A stretch of DNA of 19,126 bases, from positions 1-19,126 of the forward strand of contig CAIXAQ010000871.1 in the NCBI GenBank assembly GCA_903917425.1. Direction: 5' to 3'. Below are positions 6,801-13,236 of this stretch, piece after piece; the first letter of the stretch is position 1, and each line of letters begins with the position of its first letter. Source of the stretch: an uncultured Bacteroidales bacterium (GTDB lineage Bacteria > Bacteroidota > Bacteroidia > Bacteroidales > UBA4417). Below the pieces are notes generated by a model, which was not told where the DNA came from, did no database searches, and saw nothing but the letters and a program-made list of their open reading frames with translations. The translations under genes were made by a program, and so were the position numbers.

Positions 6801-7930
6801 ATGCACGGATTGCGCATATCACCATCACGGTTACCGGTTTACCTGCGCAACAAATAACCCTCACCCAGGCTGGTGCCGCACCTTTACTCGCGGTTACACC
6901 ACCCAACCAGAATGTTGCTGATCCTTTAGGAAACACGGCTTTTACAGTTACTTCCAATACTGATTGGATTGTTAGCAGCGACCAACCATGGTGTACTGTA
7001 AATTTATCCGGATCGCACAACGGAACCATTACTGCCGAGTATCAGCAAAACCCTACTGTTTTTGCAAGAGTTGCACATATTTCGGTAACAGTTAACGGCC
7101 TTTCTTCCGTTATTGTAACTGTAACCCAGGCCGGAGCCGCTCCACTGCTTGCGGTTACTCCTCCTAACCAGAATGTCGCTGATCCTTCGGGAGTTACACC
7201 TTTTGCGGTTACATCCAATGCCGACTGGATCGTAAGCAGCGATAAAACATGGTGTGTGGTGAATTCGGCTGGAAGCGGAGTTGGAACAATCTCTGCAACT
7301 TATGCCCAGAATTTGTCACTACAACCGAGAGTAGCCCACATTTCGGTTACCGTAAACGGTTTGTCTTCTGTTATTGTTACCGTTACCCAGGCCGGCGCTG
7401 CACCAATGGTGGCTGTTACACCTAATGTAATAAATGTAAACGCTTATAACGGATCAGTTGATTTCGCGGTGACTTCAAACACAGATTGGACCGCATCCGC
7501 CGATTCCGCCTGGTGCGTTGTTACAGCATCCGGATCGGGTAATGGCGTTATTACAGCCGTTTATCCATGGAATCCGAATAAGAAAAATCGTACTGCCAAG
7601 ATTTCGGTACATGCAGCAGGCGTAAGCACACAGGTTGTTACGCTTATACAGGGGCAGGAAACAGCATCAGTTCCCGAAGACGGGGCTAAGGGATTAAGTA
7701 TCTATCCTAACCCGGCAAAAGGTCTGTTCAGCATTGTTGTGGATAAATCAAAATATCCTTCCATGCAGGTTACCATTTCCGACGCTACCGGTGCTGTTGT
7801 TACAAACCGTCAATGCAAAGGCGAATCCGAATACCATTTCGACCTGAGCAAGTCGCCGCAAGGCACTTACTTTGTGAAAATAAAAACGGATACCGAACTG
7901 TTGGTTACGAAGCTGATAATTATCAAATAG
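3818..7930 (+). CDS. Large secreted T9SS cargo: propeller-like, PKD x2, CUB, FN3-like, BACON x4, sorting domain
   Basis: This is a 1370-residue exported protein starting at ATG 3818. Residues 1-22 form a signal peptide ending LVAQ. Residues about 110-530 have blade-like repeats with motifs PYFPPDCNGTAGPNHFMQ, DPIVLYDEQADRWFATEF and DPTGTWYAYSF, consistent with a beta-propeller of unknown activity. Two PKD domains follow (about 534-620, LWKFTP and YGTYTVALKVTN; about 623-702, WLWDFG and TGPKTIKLTV). A CUB domain spans about 714-825 (CSGSFFDAGGPSANYGDN, DYLKIFDG) and an FN3-like module 826-932. Four BACON domains of about 87 residues follow (934, 1023, 1110 and 1197, each with a DW/AW...WC core and a terminal TQAG-like strand). 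Residues from 1292 are a type A T9SS sorting domain (LSIYPNPAKG, GTYFVKI, KLIIIK). No catalytic residues are evident. It is monocistronic, with its own promoter and terminator. An adhesive or glycan-binding surface role is inferred from the modules only. Confidence 0.93.
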   Translation: MKIRILLLIAAFCGGVAQLVAQDIPVSPSITGTGVFLGETKPLRDLPVVTPQEMQLHKERAEKKQFNKKLNVREYPFADVALPKGPDAVWQKTMGKSMASNTNPIVNVDGQTSPYFPPDCNGTAGPNHFMQTVNCTYAIYNKSGVKVAGPTNMNLLFNGVTGSNYNDGDPIVLYDEQADRWFATEFTIGHTNDVMMVAVSTTNDPTGTWYAYSFDIDNNPDYPKFSVWQDGYYMGVNKSSGKDTYVFERSQILAGAASPKFVGFDNPNRPTSIDGFMCVPPVDNDGPFAPAGSPGLYIAMHDDAFGGGNDELWIYELVVNWANTTASTFSRVQQLQVPPFDSNFGNNWTNIKQPGTSQELDAIPQVIMNVPQYRNFGSYQTLMCCHTVDVDNTDHAGVRWYELRKTTGNWTLRQSGTYAPDAHSRWMGSIMMNGNKEIGLGYSISSTTVYPGIRFCGQTSAENANALGVMDFAEDTIHLGTASQTGYERWGDYAQLSVDPADDATFWFTTEYILGGGRKTKIASFQVGPIFPTADFTASNTLPCLSSTTVAFISQSTNNPTAYLWKFTPNLVTYTDGTDSTSINPKVIFNAYGTYTVALKVTNGGGSNTTTKTDYIHVNEANADFAANATTVVVDNYTTFIDASTCGATSWLWDFGTDASPATSTTQGPHTVSYSTTGPKTIKLTVNGISTETKTDYVNVIGSNVNMTTATISMCSGSFFDAGGPSANYGDNQNTTMLFRPGIPGSKLQFVFTSFNIEAQTTCNKDYLKIFDGTTVFAPLIGTYCGTNSPGTITASNDEGAVLFVFHSNASINMEGWSASVACTAVPTGNPASVSAIPVSSSQIDINWSKNTDNNDVLLAWSPDGVFGTPVNGTLYSVGTVIPGGGTVLAKGSATVFNHTGLASSTKYYYKAFSYNAETRYSSGVDVNATTLFQPTLSVEPLTINVTSPAGNAPFNIYSNTAWTTSSDQSWCTLAASGTGNTSVSAIYEENFSVNARIAHITITVTGLPAQQITLTQAGAAPLLAVTPPNQNVADPLGNTAFTVTSNTDWIVSSDQPWCTVNLSGSHNGTITAEYQQNPTVFARVAHISVTVNGLSSVIVTVTQAGAAPLLAVTPPNQNVADPSGVTPFAVTSNADWIVSSDKTWCVVNSAGSGVGTISATYAQNLSLQPRVAHISVTVNGLSSVIVTVTQAGAAPMVAVTPNVINVNAYNGSVDFAVTSNTDWTASADSAWCVVTASGSGNGVITAVYPWNPNKKNRTAKISVHAAGVSTQVVTLIQGQETASVPEDGAKGLSIYPNPAKGLFSIVVDKSKYPSMQVTISDATGAVVTNRQCKGESEYHFDLSKSPQGTYFVKIKTDTELLVTKLIIIK
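6617..7660 (+). repeat. Four in-gene tandem BACON repeats, period about 261 bp in the last three
   Basis: The start points of repeats 2, 3 and 4 (about 6884, 7145 and 7406) are 261 bases apart, i.e. 87 codons. Repeats 2 and 3 are closest: both contain LAVTPPNQNVADP at the start, DWIVSSD in the core and GLSSVIVTVTQAGAAP at the end, with many third-position differences. Repeats 1 and 4 are more diverged. This points to intragenic duplication followed by drift. Confidence 0.85.
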
Positions 7931-7962
7931 AATTCCCCCAATACTTTAAAAGTACATTTCTG

Positions 7963-8011
7963 AATCAGATCAAAACCATCGTTACTGGTGGATTTGATCT
8001 GATTTTTTTTT
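7963..8011 (+). terminator. Rho-independent terminator of the T9SS protein gene
   Basis: A perfect 12-bp stem, AATCAGATCAAA (7963-7974) with TTTGATCTGATT (7993-8004), is extended inside by ACCA/TGGT and runs straight into a T-tract ending at 8011. It starts 32 bases after the stop codon. Confidence 0.92.
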
Positions 8012-8048
8012 GCTGGCAATTGCAAATCCAGCCGGGTTGTGGCGACAA

Positions 8049-8066
8049 ACACAGGCAAACCTGTGT
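8049..8066. other. 7-bp hairpin between two terminators
   Basis: ACACAGG (8049-8055) and CCTGTGT (8060-8066) pair perfectly around a CAAA loop. The next bases on the + strand are ATTTT, a weak U-tract, so it could be a backup terminator. Its role is uncertain. Confidence 0.45.
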
Positions 8067-8078
8067 ATTTTGAATGGC

Positions 8079-8122
8079 AAAAAAGCTCAACAGGACAAAC
8101 TTCTGTTGAGCTTTTGATTTTT
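8079..8122. terminator. Strong hairpin usable as a terminator in both directions
   Basis: AAAAGCTCAACAG (8081-8093) pairs perfectly over 13 bp with CTGTTGAGCTTTT (8103-8115) around a 9-base loop. On the + strand it is followed by GATTTTT; on the - strand by TTTTTT from the A-run at 8079-8084. It would stop read-through between the convergent transcription units. Confidence 0.7.
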
Positions 8123-8130
8123 CGGAATTA

Positions 8131-8185
8131 CAAATCCCGCAGGGTTTCAACGGCTTGACGGGATTTGCATTCCCGTTAAAGCGGG
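8131..8185. other. Alternating complementary CCCG/CGGG element (possible switchable RNA fold or small repeat)
   Basis: Four blocks alternate: CAAATCCCG (8131-8139), CGGGATTTG (8159-8167), TCCCG (8171-8175) and CGGG (8182-8185). Block 1 pairs perfectly with block 2 over 9 bp; block 2 (CGGGA, 8159-8163) can instead pair with block 3; block 3 pairs with block 4. This is an attenuator-like geometry, but no gene follows on the + strand and the nearest - strand gene ends upstream beyond a terminator. It may be a small structured RNA or a remnant of an interspersed palindromic repeat. Confidence 0.4.
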
Positions 8186-8473
8186 CAACAGATTTCCAAT
8201 CAGGTGATTATAAATCGTTTTTATGTAACAAAGACTTCGCTGCCGTAATATTGCTGAACAGTGAAACACGCTCAGGATGAATCAAATAACCCGTTGTATT
8301 GAAAGAATTGTGCTGATGCGGTTATAAGCGCTGCAAACAGTTAAGTATACACTCCACAATCTTCCAAACAACTGATTTCCTGGTAAAAAAAGAAAACCAG
8401 AAAGCCTGTCTTTGTACCCAGGCGTTCACAAAAGTCTTACTCCAGTACATAGGAATAACCAAAAGGAGAACAC

Positions 8474-8500
8474 AAAAAAACTCCGGACAAAGCCGGAGTT
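8474..8500 (-). terminator. Rho-independent terminator of the ompH operon
   Basis: AACTCCGG (8479-8486) and CCGGAGTT (8493-8500) form a perfect 8-bp GC-rich stem. On the minus strand it is followed directly by seven T residues (complement of 8474-8480). It lies 24 bases after the ompH stop and ends the minus-strand block. Confidence 0.93.
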
Positions 8501-8524
8501 CTGAGAAAATGAAAATTTTGGGAC

Positions 8525-9046
8525 TTATAGAGTTATCCCTAATTTTTTCTTAACAAGTGGGCCAACATCTTCGCCACCTTCGGAGTATAGAAGTATATCC
8601 TCAACAGCATTCATTATATATGAGAAGCCACCTTCTTTAGCTACATCTTTAATAGCCTGTTTTGCTTTATCAACGAAAGGTTTGATAAGTTCAGCCTGTT
8701 TAGCCTGAAGATCTTGTTGGGCTGATTGCTGAAAAGCTTCAATGCGTCCCTGAAGATCAGTAATTTCTTTTTCCTTGGTAGCTTTGATTATGCTCGACAT
8801 GGTTGCTGCATTTTTTTGATAATCAGAACCTTTTTGTTCCAATTCTGCCTGCATGGTCTGCAATTCGCCCTGAAGACCCTGAACATATTTTTCCATTACA
8901 ACCTTAACGGTGTCCTGCCCGGGCATTTGTTCTAATACTTTACCAAAGTCAATATGACCTATTTTGGTGGCTTTCTGAGCATGGGTAGTTGTTGCAACCG
9001 CAACCAGTACAACAATTGCTAAAACTTTCAAGAGGTTCTTCATCAT
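8525..9046 (-). CDS. ompH: OmpH/Skp-family periplasmic chaperone (second copy)
   Basis: This 173-residue protein has a signal peptide (MMKNLLKVLAIVVLVAVATT, cleaved after about residue 23, before QKATK). It continues with the family start KIGHIDFGKVLEQMPGQD and a long Gln/Lys/Glu-rich coiled coil (about 50-140) that forms the tentacle arms of Skp. Its C-terminal segment (FSYIMNAVEDILLYSEGGED) matches the conserved strand of the body domain. Skp-type trimers hold unfolded outer-membrane proteins in the periplasm and deliver them to BamA. Start is the first ATG of an ATG-ATG pair. It is last in the operon, 81 bases after the other ompH copy; a -7 box in that gap (9089-9096) suggests it is also transcribed on its own. 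A strong terminator follows. Confidence 0.93.
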   Translation of the reverse strand: MMKNLLKVLAIVVLVAVATTTHAQKATKIGHIDFGKVLEQMPGQDTVKVVMEKYVQGLQGELQTMQAELEQKGSDYQKNAATMSSIIKATKEKEITDLQGRIEAFQQSAQQDLQAKQAELIKPFVDKAKQAIKDVAKEGGFSYIMNAVEDILLYSEGGEDVGPLVKKKLGITL

Positions 9047-9088
9047 TTTTAATTATAGGATTAATTTGTTTTCAGATTAAATGAGGCG

Positions 9089-9096
9089 CAAAGGTA
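9089..9096 (-). promoter_or_regulatory. Internal -7 promoter box for the second ompH
   Basis: The minus strand reads TACCTTTG followed by C, a full match to TAnnTTTG plus C/T, 42 bases before the ATG. The surrounding 11 bases (ACTACCTTTGC) are identical to those before the porG-like gene at 14058-14068. No clear -33 TTG is present. Confidence 0.6.
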
Positions 9097-9127
9097 GTAA
9101 AAAGGCAATACGCTAAGCACCTGAGTG

Positions 9128-9673
9128 TTATTTTTTGCTTTTGGCAGGTTGCTGAGGTTTGTAAGTGTATCCCAATTTATCGAGCACCTGTTCGCTGATA
9201 TCGTATTTCGGGTTGGTATAAATAAGAGTGGCATTATTGGCTTTATCGAACACAACGGCATAATTTTCGGCTGAAGAAATTTCGTCGATTGCATTATATA
9301 CCTTTTCCTGTATGGGTTTTATGAGTTCCTGGCGTTTTTTAAACAGGTCGCCATCCTTGCCAAAACGTTTTTTCTGTAGGTCTTTGGCTTCTTTTTCTTT
9401 CTTAAGGATATCGTCTTCACGCTTTTTCTTCATATCTTCAGGCAGAAGCACGGCTTCGTTCTGAAAGTTCTTATACATTTTATCAATGTCGGTAAATTTT
9501 GCCTCTATCTCCTTTTGCCATTGAATCGAAAGCTCGTCAAGCTGCGTTTGAGAGTCGGCATACTCCGGAATATTGTCGAGTATATAATCCGTATTCACAA
9601 AAGCATACTTCTGGGCACTAGCCCCAAATCCAAAAACACAAAAGATGGCTACAATTAAAAAGATTTTTTTCAT
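9128..9673 (-). CDS. ompH: OmpH/Skp-family periplasmic chaperone (first copy)
   Basis: This is a 181-residue protein from the ATG at 9673. A longer in-frame reading from a TTG at 9757 would place 28 residues before the obvious signal peptide (MKKIFLIVAIFCVFGFGASA, then QKYAF), so the shorter start is preferred. The mature start KYAFVNTDYILDNIPEYADS is the classical OmpH motif. A Lys/Glu-rich coiled coil spans about 45-125, with ELIKPIQEKVYNAIDEI and YAVVFDKANNATLIYTNP completing the body domain, and a basic tail follows. It shares little sequence with its neighbour beyond family motifs, so the pair is an old duplication. It lies 76 bases downstream of bamA with no promoter box of its own that I can see, consistent with cotranscription with bamA, the machine it serves. 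Confidence 0.94.
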   Translation of the reverse strand: MKKIFLIVAIFCVFGFGASAQKYAFVNTDYILDNIPEYADSQTQLDELSIQWQKEIEAKFTDIDKMYKNFQNEAVLLPEDMKKKREDDILKKEKEAKDLQKKRFGKDGDLFKKRQELIKPIQEKVYNAIDEISSAENYAVVFDKANNATLIYTNPKYDISEQVLDKLGYTYKPQQPAKSKK

Positions 9674-9749
9674 AGTATTTCCTTCTAAATTTAACATTTG
9701 GTATTTACTTAGTTGTGCAACCTTAACATCAAAAAACCTGCCAAAATGA

Positions 9750-12380
9750 TTAATCAATTGACGAATTCATCGAAAAATGGAATTGTCCCTGGTTGGCATT
9801 AGGTAAACCCTTTATTTCATCGAAACCATATCCCCAGTCGAGGCCAAGCAGTCCAAACATAGGCAGGAAAACCCTGACGCCAACACCGGCCGACCGGCGA
9901 ACATCGAAAGGAGTATAATCGCTGAAACTTCCCCAGTCGTTACCTGCTTCAACAAATACAAGTCCGAAAATGGTTGAGTTGGGGTTGAGAGACAACGGAT
10001 ACCGGAGTTCGAGTGTGCTTTTACTATAAATAACTCCTCCTGTGGCTTTGGATGCTTTGGTCGGAGGAGGGGTGAGACTTTCATTGGCATATCCCCTGAA
10101 ACCGATAAGTTGACGACCATCGATGGCTGACGACCCCGACATACCATCGCCGCCCATATAATAGCGGTTAAAAGGAGTAACTTCAATATCATTGCTGTAT
10201 TTACCCAGGAAAGCCATTTTCGTACGTGCCATTAGTACCAGATCGCCCACGATTTGCTGATAGAAAGCGCCGCTCAATTTAAATTGATGAAACTCAATCA
10301 GGCGGTACTTATCCTCTTCCGATTTTGCTGCAAACCAGTCGGGAGCTAGCAATGAGTATGGTGGCGTAAGTTCGAGCGACATATTAAGTTCCGAGCCGGC
10401 ACGGGCATAAACAGGAGCATCCGTTGAATAACGACCTAATCCGACCGTGTAAGAATAGCTACGGTACAATCCGCTCGATTTCTGACCAAACAAGGGGTAG
10501 TTTTGCAGGTTATAATGCTGAAGGCTAATGGTTTGCGATAGGTTAAAATAGTTGTCGGGCCATTTTAACCTGCGGCTGAAGGCAAACGATAATCCTGTGA
10601 TATTATAGGAGTAATAAGAGGTACTTGTTTTCGCCAATCCGTTATTATAAGCGGAAAGATAGGTGGAGACACTCAGTTGATTTGGTTTTTTGCCCCCAAG
10701 CCAGGGCTCGGTAAACGAAGCACTTGCACTCACATATCCCTTTCCATACGATTGCAGTCGCAACGAGAGTTTTTGCCCGTCGCCCGAAGGAATTGGTTTC
10801 CAGGATCCTTTTTGAAAGAAATTGCGTGCCGAGAAATTATTGAACGAAACGCCAAGCGTTCCTATAAGCCGGCCGTACCCCCAACCTCCGGAGAGCTCAA
10901 GCTGATCGGACGAAGTTTCCTCCACTTTATAAGCCACATCTACAGTTCCGTTTGTAGGGTCGATATTTGGTGTTTGAATATCAATTTTCTCCTGGTCAAA
11001 ATACTTAAGCTGGGCAAGCGAAGTACGGCTGCGTAAAATATCGGAACGGCTAAAAAGCTGACCCGGGCGCGAATACAATTCCCGGATGATTACCTTATCG
11101 TTGGTACGCGTATTACCTGCTACCGAGACCCTGTTCACGTTCATTTGCCGCCCTTCGCGTATGCGGATCTGCAAATCAATTGAGTCGTTTTCAACTCTTA
11201 CTTCAATCGGTTCGATAGTGCAGGTAAGGTAACCATCATCAATGAACAAACTCATTAAATCGATACCGTTAGGATTGAACTGCAGCGAGGCATCCAACTG
11301 TTCCTGGTTGTAAACATCACCTTTCCGTATGCCTAATAACAGGCCTAATTCGGTTGATGTAAATTTGGTGTTTCCTACGAATGAAATATTGCGGTAATAG
11401 TATTTATCGCCCTCGTATACATAAATATCAATTGTTATGCTGTTTCTACCGGTTTTATATATGGAATCTTTGAGAAAGGAAGCATCACGGTACCCATTTT
11501 CATAAAGTTTCTTTACAACCGCCAATTTATCCTCTTCATAATCGCTTTCGATAAATTTAGAAGATTTGAAGATTCTGAATTTTAAATTTTTATTCGCAAC
11601 TTCCTGAACATAAGACTTATAGTTTTTCAAATCTTTGGTAAACAGATGGCCGAAAAACCCGAAAAATGACTCCTGAAGAGCAAACAACGGCTTGTACGAA
11701 CCCTGCTCTTTGGTCTTTTTTAGTGCTGATTTCAGAGTAAGTTCGCTCAGATTTTTATTGCCCAGAATGTTAATCTTTTCAATTTTTACACGCCCGCCTT
11801 TGTCAATGTTAATATTGAGGGCAACGTTATTCAATACCATGGTATCCTTCACCTGGGCAATAGTCACTTTAGCATTAAAATAACCTTTTCCGATATAGTG
11901 CTTCACGATAGTATTCCGCATTTTGGTCAGCATATTATCAGTGACCACATCGCCTTTTGATATTTTTATTTTTTCGCGCAGGTCGTCGGCTTCGCCTTTA
12001 CGAACACCCCCGAAACTGAATTTTGATAATCGTGGTCTTTCTGACAGGCGTATTTCGAGAAAAATCTGTTCACCCTGAACCTTTGTGGCTACTATTTTAA
12101 CGTCTCCAAAAAGTCCTTGTTGCCACAATTTATCCATTGCGGAGCGGATTCTTTCGCCAGGAATGTCAACTTTGTCGCCTACCTGCAATCCTGATAAGGA
12201 AATCAGTACTGAACTGTTGAGGTATTGAACGCCCGTAACCGTAATACCACCAATTGTGTATTTATGCGGGAGGGTGTAATTGATATCGGGAACTTCGTCA
12301 TCTATCGAAACTTGTGCCATTAAAGGCATTGAGAGGATTGAAAGAAGAAATAATAGTAATGTATAGTGCCTCAGTGTCAT
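9750..12380 (-). CDS. bamA: BamA, outer-membrane protein assembly factor
   Basis: BamA is the Omp85 barrel that folds and inserts outer-membrane proteins. The protein has 876 residues from the ATG at 12380, which overlaps the uppS stop as ATGA; a TTG three codons upstream is less likely. A signal peptide (MTLRHYTLLLFLLSILSMPL, ending MAQ) is followed by five POTRA domains at roughly 42-115, 116-197, 198-327, 328-410 and 411-490. Characteristic POTRA strings are ISFVGNTKF and VSVAGNTRTNDKVIIREL. The barrel starts near 493 (LELSGGWGYGRLIG) and carries the conserved loop-6 motif as GFRGY. POTRA3 has an aromatic-rich segment (about 227-268) that looks like an insertion. The last residues (GQFHFSMNSSID) lack the terminal aromatic typical of beta-signals. 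It sits between uppS and two Skp-like chaperones. Confidence 0.96.
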   Translation of the reverse strand: MTLRHYTLLLFLLSILSMPLMAQVSIDDEVPDINYTLPHKYTIGGITVTGVQYLNSSVLISLSGLQVGDKVDIPGERIRSAMDKLWQQGLFGDVKIVATKVQGEQIFLEIRLSERPRLSKFSFGGVRKGEADDLREKIKISKGDVVTDNMLTKMRNTIVKHYIGKGYFNAKVTIAQVKDTMVLNNVALNINIDKGGRVKIEKINILGNKNLSELTLKSALKKTKEQGSYKPLFALQESFFGFFGHLFTKDLKNYKSYVQEVANKNLKFRIFKSSKFIESDYEEDKLAVVKKLYENGYRDASFLKDSIYKTGRNSITIDIYVYEGDKYYYRNISFVGNTKFTSTELGLLLGIRKGDVYNQEQLDASLQFNPNGIDLMSLFIDDGYLTCTIEPIEVRVENDSIDLQIRIREGRQMNVNRVSVAGNTRTNDKVIIRELYSRPGQLFSRSDILRSRTSLAQLKYFDQEKIDIQTPNIDPTNGTVDVAYKVEETSSDQLELSGGWGYGRLIGTLGVSFNNFSARNFFQKGSWKPIPSGDGQKLSLRLQSYGKGYVSASASFTEPWLGGKKPNQLSVSTYLSAYNNGLAKTSTSYYSYNITGLSFAFSRRLKWPDNYFNLSQTISLQHYNLQNYPLFGQKSSGLYRSYSYTVGLGRYSTDAPVYARAGSELNMSLELTPPYSLLAPDWFAAKSEEDKYRLIEFHQFKLSGAFYQQIVGDLVLMARTKMAFLGKYSNDIEVTPFNRYYMGGDGMSGSSAIDGRQLIGFRGYANESLTPPPTKASKATGGVIYSKSTLELRYPLSLNPNSTIFGLVFVEAGNDWGSFSDYTPFDVRRSAGVGVRVFLPMFGLLGLDWGYGFDEIKGLPNANQGQFHFSMNSSID

Positions 12381-13177
12381 CCTTTGCAATTTATAATTTG
12401 TTCACTTGTTTTACCAAAACGCCTCTCGCGGTGTTGGAAATCAATAATAGCTTCGTACAGATCCTCTTTGCGGAAATCGGGCCAAAGTTTAGGCGAAAAA
12501 AACAACTCGGTATAAGCGGTCTGCCACATCAGGAAATTACTGGTACGGTATTCACCGCTTGTGCGTATAAGAATCTCAGGATCAGGAAGATCAGGGGCAT
12601 TCATATGATCCGAAACCATTTTTTCAGTGATCTGTTCCGGGTCCAGTTTCCCTTCTTTAACTTCCGCCGCTACCTTTTTAATGGCATCCAAAATTTCCCA
12701 TCTGCCGCTGTAACTCAATGCCAGGAATAAATCCATGCGCGTATTACCGGCAGTTTTTTCCATGGCTTCTTCGAGTTCCTTTTTTACCTGTGGGGTAAGG
12801 TCTTGCACATTTCCTATGACTCTTAGCCTGATGTTATTATCATTCAGCGTTTTGATCTCGCCATTGATGGTAATTACCAGGAGTTGCATTAATGCATCTA
12901 CTTCTTCCTTTGGACGGTTCCAGTTCTCGGTAGAGAAAGCATACAAAGTGATAAATTTTACCCCCAGTTCGGCTGCGGCTTCTGCCGTTTCGCGAACGGC
13001 TTGTACCCCGTTGTGATGGCCAAAAACACGTTGTTCGCCACGTTGCTGTGCCCATCTGCCATTGCCATCCATTATGATAGCGATGTGCTTTGGGAGCCGG
13101 CATTTATCAATAGTGTCGATCAGATTTTCTTTCTCCATCATTTCCGACAAATTTAGGCTTTTGCTGTTTACAGCCAT
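12377..13177 (-). CDS. uppS: Isoprenyl transferase (undecaprenyl diphosphate synthase)
   Basis: The product is a cytoplasmic cis-prenyltransferase that condenses isopentenyl diphosphate onto farnesyl diphosphate to make the C55 carrier for peptidoglycan and O-antigen. It has 266 residues, slightly longer than the usual 240-250 because of an N-terminal extension; the MM pair at residues 13-14 is an alternative start. The signature HIAIIMDGNGRWA carries the catalytic Asp, followed by RGEQRVFGHHNGVQAVRE and LYAFSTENWNRP. The C-terminal motif RTSGEYRTSNFLMWQTAYTE, then LFFSPKLWPDF, binds diphosphate and Mg2+. It begins 59 bases after the porG-like gene and overlaps bamA by ATGA, so translation of the two is probably coupled. 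No promoter box is visible in the upstream gap. Confidence 0.97.
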   Translation of the reverse strand: MAVNSKSLNLSEMMEKENLIDTIDKCRLPKHIAIIMDGNGRWAQQRGEQRVFGHHNGVQAVRETAEAAAELGVKFITLYAFSTENWNRPKEEVDALMQLLVITINGEIKTLNDNNIRLRVIGNVQDLTPQVKKELEEAMEKTAGNTRMDLFLALSYSGRWEILDAIKKVAAEVKEGKLDPEQITEKMVSDHMNAPDLPDPEILIRTSGEYRTSNFLMWQTAYTELFFSPKLWPDFRKEDLYEAIIDFQHRERRFGKTSEQIINCKG

Positions 13178-13236
13178 TGCCCCTTTTGTTAATTATTCTT
13201 AATGTGCCTGAGCCTGATTATTACACCCGTAAATGA

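Larger units (their letters stand above)
7931..8524. other. Convergent gene-free region rich in inverted repeats
   Basis: This 594-base gap lies between the stop of the + strand T9SS gene and the stop of the - strand ompH gene. It contains a strong + terminator (7963-8011), a 7-bp hairpin (8049-8066), a 13-bp hairpin that could terminate either strand (8079-8122), an alternating CCCG/CGGG element (8131-8185) and the terminator of the ompH operon (8474-8500). Between 8190 and 8470 I see only weak pairings (CTGGT/ACCAG at 8380-8400) and no coding frame with protein character. Confidence 0.65.

Noticed and set aside
7813..8073. 86-codon + strand frame crossing the end of the T9SS gene
   Set aside because: It overlaps the sorting-domain coding sequence and then reads through the terminator hairpin.
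9674..9757. Upstream TTG start for the first ompH
   Set aside because: It would put 28 residues ahead of an intact signal peptide; the ATG at 9673 fits the family start.
10677..11036. 119-codon open frame on the + strand inside bamA
   Set aside because: It is antisense to well-defined BamA barrel and POTRA5 coding sequence, has no recognisable protein features and no promoter.
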